From Akkermansiaceae bacterium (lineage in GTDB: Bacteria > Verrucomicrobiota > Verrucomicrobiia > Verrucomicrobiales > Akkermansiaceae): a stretch of 32,442 bases of DNA. The position numbers and the translations under genes are program-made. The notes below the pieces were generated by a model. It did not search any database, was not told the DNA's origin, and saw only the letters and a program-made list of their open reading frames with translations. The DNA is taken from positions 1-32,442 of the forward strand of contig CAIVSK010000053.1 of NCBI GenBank assembly GCA_903908495.1, in the 5' to 3' direction. Shown here in pieces: positions 28,913 to 32,442 of the stretch (the stretch's first letter is position 1; every line of letters begins with the position of its first letter).

Positions 28913-31892
28913 CCACCGTTTGTTGCTCGTCGGGCTGGATGGGCTGGATTGGGCGCTGGCAGGCGAACTGGCACGGGCGGGGTCCTTGCCATTCATCGAC
29001 GGAGTGCTGCGGCGCTCGTCCGGAGGGCTGCTGCGGGGCTTGCCCTATTGCACAGCGGCTGGCTGGTGGACCAGCGCGGCCACAGGGGTTTGGCCGCATG
29101 AGCATGGCAGTGTCGGCCGCGGCCGGATCGAAGCGGCTTCGGGAGTGGTCCATCCCCACACGGCCTGGACCAGAAAGCAGCCCGCGTTTTGGAACATCCT
29201 CAAGGGAAACGGCAAGCGATGCCACGTCGTTGGGTGGCCGGGGGCACAGCCAGCCGAGGCCATCGACGGGTATTTCCTAACTGGGGAGTGGGTGCGATCC
29301 CCGCCCCCTCCGGGATCGACGGATCCGCTGCCGGGTGCTTGGACCAGCCCGGCGGATCTGGCCCGTGCTTTGGGGCAATGCCGGGCGCGGGTGGAGGAGT
29401 TGGATCCAGGTATTCTCGGGTTCTTCGTGGATGCGGCGGCAGCCGGGGCGGAATTGGCTGCCGAGCCGCTAGTCGGACATCTGCTGCGCGAGTTGGCCGC
29501 GCTCTACACTTGCCACAACACGGCTATGGCCATTCTCGAAGATGCGCGGGAGGGCGCTGAGCCGTGGCAAGTCATGGCCGTTCATTATGCCTTTCCCGAG
29601 GAGATCCACCGGGCGTTTGGCAAGTTCCGCAGCCCGCAGACGGGGGAGGATCCGCGCCAGCACCGACTTTTCAACAAGGTGGTGGAGGGGTCGATCCGGC
29701 TCATGGATCTGCTTCTCGCCGACCTCGTCAACGGCTGCGGCCCGGAAACCACCCTGCTGCTGGTCTCGGCAAGGACGCATCCCCCGGCGGATGCGGCGGC
29801 TCCCGAGCCGACCTTGCTGGGGCCTCCACCTGAGCTTGACGGCCGGGTGTACTTGAGCGGTCGCGGAATCCGCGCCGGGGCGCGGCCCCACCAAGCACGG
29901 GTGACCGACATTGCGCCGACGCTGCTGCACTTTCTCGGCTGCGATATTCCGACACAGATGGCGGGCCGGCCCTGGGTTGAGGTCCAGCGCTCACCCCGCG
30001 AGGTGACAAGGGTGCCCTATGCGGGAGCGCCTGCCTGCCCGGTGGGCGAGGAACCCGCCGCGGACGCGGCGGACCGTGTGCTTGATGGCAGGGACCTCGA
30101 GGCCGCCCTGTGCGCGATCGAGTTCGAGACCGGCGTCTCGCTCATAGCTGCCGGCGAACCGGCGCGGGCGGTGGGACCGTTTGCGCGGGCGATGGTGATG
30201 CGTCCCGAGCACCCGCAGTATGGTTACCACCTCGCCTTCGCGCTGCTGGCCTGCGGACTCCGCGGTGAGGCGCTGGAAGCCATGGCGGGACTGGCGGATT
30301 TTGCGGGCGGGGATCCCGCGGTGGGTCTGCACGTGGCCGGATTCGCCATGCGCTGCGGTGATTTTCAGAATGCCGGTCAAATCCTTGATCATCCGGCCAA
30401 TCGGCAGGATGAAGGGGGTGAACACCGGGCGGAGTGGCTGTTGTTAAAAGCCTTGCTGCTAAACCACCAGGGGCAATGCGTGGCGGCAGAGGCGGCTTGC
30501 CGCGAGGCGCTTGCCCGCAAGCCTGGCATGGCGCAGGGCTGGCTGGGATTGGCCAATGTGCTGCTCAGCCAAGAGCGGTTTTCCGATGCCGAAGACGCCG
30601 CGCGACAAGCCCTGCGGCGGCTTGGATCCAAGCCGGACGCCCACTGGGTAATGGCTTATGCGGCCGCTCATGATGGCAGGTTCAGAGCGGTTCTGCGCCA
30701 TGCCGCCATGGCCATCCGGGGGGAGCCAGGACAAGCGGACGCACGCCGGTGGCTGACGGCGAATTTTTCCAAGGCGGATCCGGCATTGCGCAGCGAGCTC
30801 ATGCGGGTGATGAAACAGGCGGGTCACGAGGGGGCCGCCCATGGCAAGCACCCGGGCGTGGCAAGGCGGCACCTCGCCGAGGCGCTGCACGGGCCCGGTG
30901 GATTCACGGCCCGGACCCGTGTTGACGCCTGGCGCGCCAATCACGAGCCGCTGGTGCGTGCCGCAGGCGTCACGGAGTTTGACCGGGTTGATGCATTCTT
31001 GGAAATTCAGCGGCCTGCGGCAGGTGCCTACCGGCGGCGTTTCCTCGCGGTTTGTGGCAAACTTCAGCGCATCGTCGCTGCCGCCGTGGTGGAGGCGGCG
31101 GGGACACGTGGCATGGCGCGCTTGCACCTCAAGTTGCGGCCGGCGCACCAGCAGCAGGCGCTGGTGGAGCGATTGCTGGAGCATGCGGTGGTCGAGGCAC
31201 GGGCGGAGGGGCACACGTCGATGGCCGTCGTATTGCCCGAGACCGACGGGATTTGTCCGTGGATGGAGAGCGCGGGCTTCCTACATGTCCGGACTGATTC
31301 GTGGTGGCTCGCGAGCGACCTGGAGCGGGTGCGGGTGCGTCTGCAAAAAGCGACGGACCTGTGCCAGCGGCTCGCCTTGTCCGGGCACGGGATCGAATCC
31401 TCGGCCCTGACAGGTGGCGATTTTCCAGAGATCCAAGAGATTCTGCGTGTCCACCAATTGGTTGCGTTGCGCAATGATACGGGCGGCCATCAGGAGCCCC
31501 GGGATTTCATCGATCTCACACACAGCGGGCAAATGGCCTCCGCCGAAGGGGAAGCGGGGTGTCCAGCCGCTACCGACTACCAAGGGTACGACCCGTTGCT
31601 GTCATGCGTCCTGCGGGTCGATGGCAGGATTGCCGGGGTGCAGCTGGTGCAACGACTTTCCGCCGATTCTATCTTTGTGCACGCCCGCGCCGTTCATCCC
31701 GACTACATGAAGCAATCGGGATTGTTAAATCTGCACTTCTATGGCCGGCTCATCGGCGGGGAGTGGGAGGGCGTCAAGCGCTGCTTGTTCAGCGGCCAGG
31801 TCGGCAAGGCGGATGAAACCCATGCGATGGCCCGCCGCTTTGCGGCCGTGCATCTGGGAACTTTTCGCACCATGAGGAAAGACCTGACATGA
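28902..31892 (+). CDS. AlkP-superfamily phosphodiesterase-like / TPR / GNAT-like fusion protein
   Basis: This 996-aa protein starts 11 nt inside the PEP-CTERM gene. Residues 1-375 match type I phosphodiesterase folds: LLVGLDGLDW (metal D13), CTAAGWWTSAATG (candidate Thr51 nucleophile), PHEHGSVG, and the late TDIAPTLLHFLGCDIP. The motif SDHG that supplies the second metal site reads SART here, so phosphatase activity is doubtful. Residues about 400-670 are TPR-like (EFETGVSLIAAGEPARAVGPF, WLGLANVLLSQERFSDAEDAA). From about 690 a two-part acyltransferase-like region follows (LKLRPAHQQQALVERLLEHA, then a late SGLLNLHFYGRLIGG). No signal peptide or TM segment is evident, so it is probably cytoplasmic. 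The tight overlap suggests that it processes or modifies something linked to PEP-CTERM export. Confidence 0.8.
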   Translation: MRSDHRLLLVGLDGLDWALAGELARAGSLPFIDGVLRRSSGGLLRGLPYCTAAGWWTSAATGVWPHEHGSVGRGRIEAASGVVHPHTAWTRKQPAFWNILKGNGKRCHVVGWPGAQPAEAIDGYFLTGEWVRSPPPPGSTDPLPGAWTSPADLARALGQCRARVEELDPGILGFFVDAAAAGAELAAEPLVGHLLRELAALYTCHNTAMAILEDAREGAEPWQVMAVHYAFPEEIHRAFGKFRSPQTGEDPRQHRLFNKVVEGSIRLMDLLLADLVNGCGPETTLLLVSARTHPPADAAAPEPTLLGPPPELDGRVYLSGRGIRAGARPHQARVTDIAPTLLHFLGCDIPTQMAGRPWVEVQRSPREVTRVPYAGAPACPVGEEPAADAADRVLDGRDLEAALCAIEFETGVSLIAAGEPARAVGPFARAMVMRPEHPQYGYHLAFALLACGLRGEALEAMAGLADFAGGDPAVGLHVAGFAMRCGDFQNAGQILDHPANRQDEGGEHRAEWLLLKALLLNHQGQCVAAEAACREALARKPGMAQGWLGLANVLLSQERFSDAEDAARQALRRLGSKPDAHWVMAYAAAHDGRFRAVLRHAAMAIRGEPGQADARRWLTANFSKADPALRSELMRVMKQAGHEGAAHGKHPGVARRHLAEALHGPGGFTARTRVDAWRANHEPLVRAAGVTEFDRVDAFLEIQRPAAGAYRRRFLAVCGKLQRIVAAAVVEAAGTRGMARLHLKLRPAHQQQALVERLLEHAVVEARAEGHTSMAVVLPETDGICPWMESAGFLHVRTDSWWLASDLERVRVRLQKATDLCQRLALSGHGIESSALTGGDFPEIQEILRVHQLVALRNDTGGHQEPRDFIDLTHSGQMASAEGEAGCPAATDYQGYDPLLSCVLRVDGRIAGVQLVQRLSADSIFVHARAVHPDYMKQSGLLNLHFYGRLIGGEWEGVKRCLFSGQVGKADETHAMARRFAAVHLGTFRTMRKDLT

Positions 31893-32115
31893 CCGAAAGC
31901 ATGACGGGGATGCTTCCACCATGCGTCCGGCAGGCATTGCGGAATTTCGGAACAGCTTTTAATTTTTCCGTTGATAATTATTGACACGCCTCCCAAGCGC
32001 CACTACTTGCCGTCCGTCTGCCGCCCGATCTGGAATAAATTTGCTTCTGTTGGGCCAAAAATAGGGGTCAACTCTCAAATTTCTTATCTGACCCAAGCGC
32101 CAAACCGCATCTATC

Positions 32116-32442
32116 ATGAAAACGAATTCCATCGCTATTATTTCGCTCGCCGTTTTTTGCCAGACCTCGCCTCAGTCTCTCTTTCACGGAGAACTTTGCC
32201 AATACGACCGTCACACCTGAACTTACGCTCGCAGACGGTTGGGTGAGCGGAACAGATAATACCAACTACCCGGGGACTGCGGAAGTGACATCTGGCCCCA
32301 GATCTTTCATTACCACGGCCTCGTCTGATTACAATACCGTCGATTTCACCGCCCAGACGGTATTCACCCTGCGCAGTGGTGGCGGCCAAGGTGCGGCATT
32401 CTTCGGGTTCGGCCCGGGAACCGCTGGCGGAACCTATGGCGA
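32116..32442 (+). pseudogene. Frameshifted, edge-truncated gene for a secreted beta-rich protein
   Basis: An ATG at 32116 opens a signal-peptide-like start (MKTNSIAIISLAVFC) but hits TGA at 32218-32220. One frame over, a coherent protein runs from about 32189 to the window end: ENFANTTVTPELTLADGW, then a Gly/Thr-rich stretch with FTLRSGGGQGAAFFGFGPG, as in lectin-like PEP-CTERM proteins. That frame has no usable start codon after its TGA at 32117-32119. A one-base deletion anywhere between the T6 run (32153-32158) and 32188 restores one reading frame. It may be a real mutation, phase variation or a sequencing error. The 3' part lies outside the window. Confidence 0.65.

Noticed and set aside
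31389-31400. TCGAATCC-like string resembling a tRNA T-arm
   Set aside because: It is inside the coding sequence of the fusion protein and no cloverleaf surrounds it.
31981-32009. TTGACA upstream of the last gene
   Set aside because: The -10 position reads TACTTG, which is too poor a match to report as a promoter.
31971-32246. 91-codon plus-strand frame
   Set aside because: It overlaps the frameshifted secreted-protein gene in another frame and shows no domain or signal.
1-32442. Frequent CTAAC/GTTAG pentamers
   Set aside because: A rough expectation from the base composition gives a similar or higher count, so there is no enrichment.

Overview
The window looks like chromosomal DNA of a GC-rich member of the Verrucomicrobia (Verrucomicrobiae-like). 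The evidence is a PEP-CTERM protein, an arylsulfatase with a PQQ-type propeller protein, several Ala/Pro-rich lipoproteins, a recA preceded by the TGTTC-N4-GAACA box known as the verrucomicrobial LexA site, and few Shine-Dalgarno sequences. This assignment is inferred from gene content; no rRNA, tRNA, CRISPR array or intact insertion sequence was seen.

Left third (1-9624), mostly core functions. The window opens inside a pseudopilin-like gene, followed by a Gfo/Idh/MocA oxidoreductase and a glycine-zipper lipoprotein. A minus-strand group follows: a beta-CASP metallo-beta-lactamase hydrolase, dihydrolipoyl dehydrogenase and a polyprenyl diphosphate synthase. Divergent from these is an 849-aa lipoprotein of unknown function, then trmO.

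Scarred region (9588-15308). A Fic-fold protein lacks the catalytic His. Two dyads lie upstream of it, and a REP-like element lies at its 3' end. Three direct repeats and a truncated tyrosine recombinase come next. The recombinase remnant abuts the broken 3' end of a very large secreted GH32 fructanase gene, whose C-terminal SGNH-hydrolase domain is cut after its first motif block. This looks like an old integration or deletion.

Middle (15309-25871), plus strand. The genes are an ankyrin lipoprotein, a tandem ACT-domain protein, a YeiH-type transporter with a 57-aa single-TM partner gene, a HEAT/TPR-like exported protein, a PQQ-like beta-propeller protein, a small Spy-like periplasmic protein, a DUF2892 remnant and a sulfatase. 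The last group suggests polysaccharide or sulfated-glycan catabolism at the cell surface.

Right third (25872-32442). recA lies on the minus strand with its putative SOS box. Upstream of it are an inverted pair of REP-like elements and a chimeric remnant joining a PIN-toxin-like fragment to a HicB-like antitoxin. Then comes a two-gene unit overlapping by 11 nt: a PEP-CTERM protein and a 996-aa AlkP-superfamily/TPR/GNAT fusion whose phosphatase site looks degenerate. It is the best candidate here for an undescribed surface-protein system. The window ends in a frameshifted, edge-truncated gene for a probable secreted protein.
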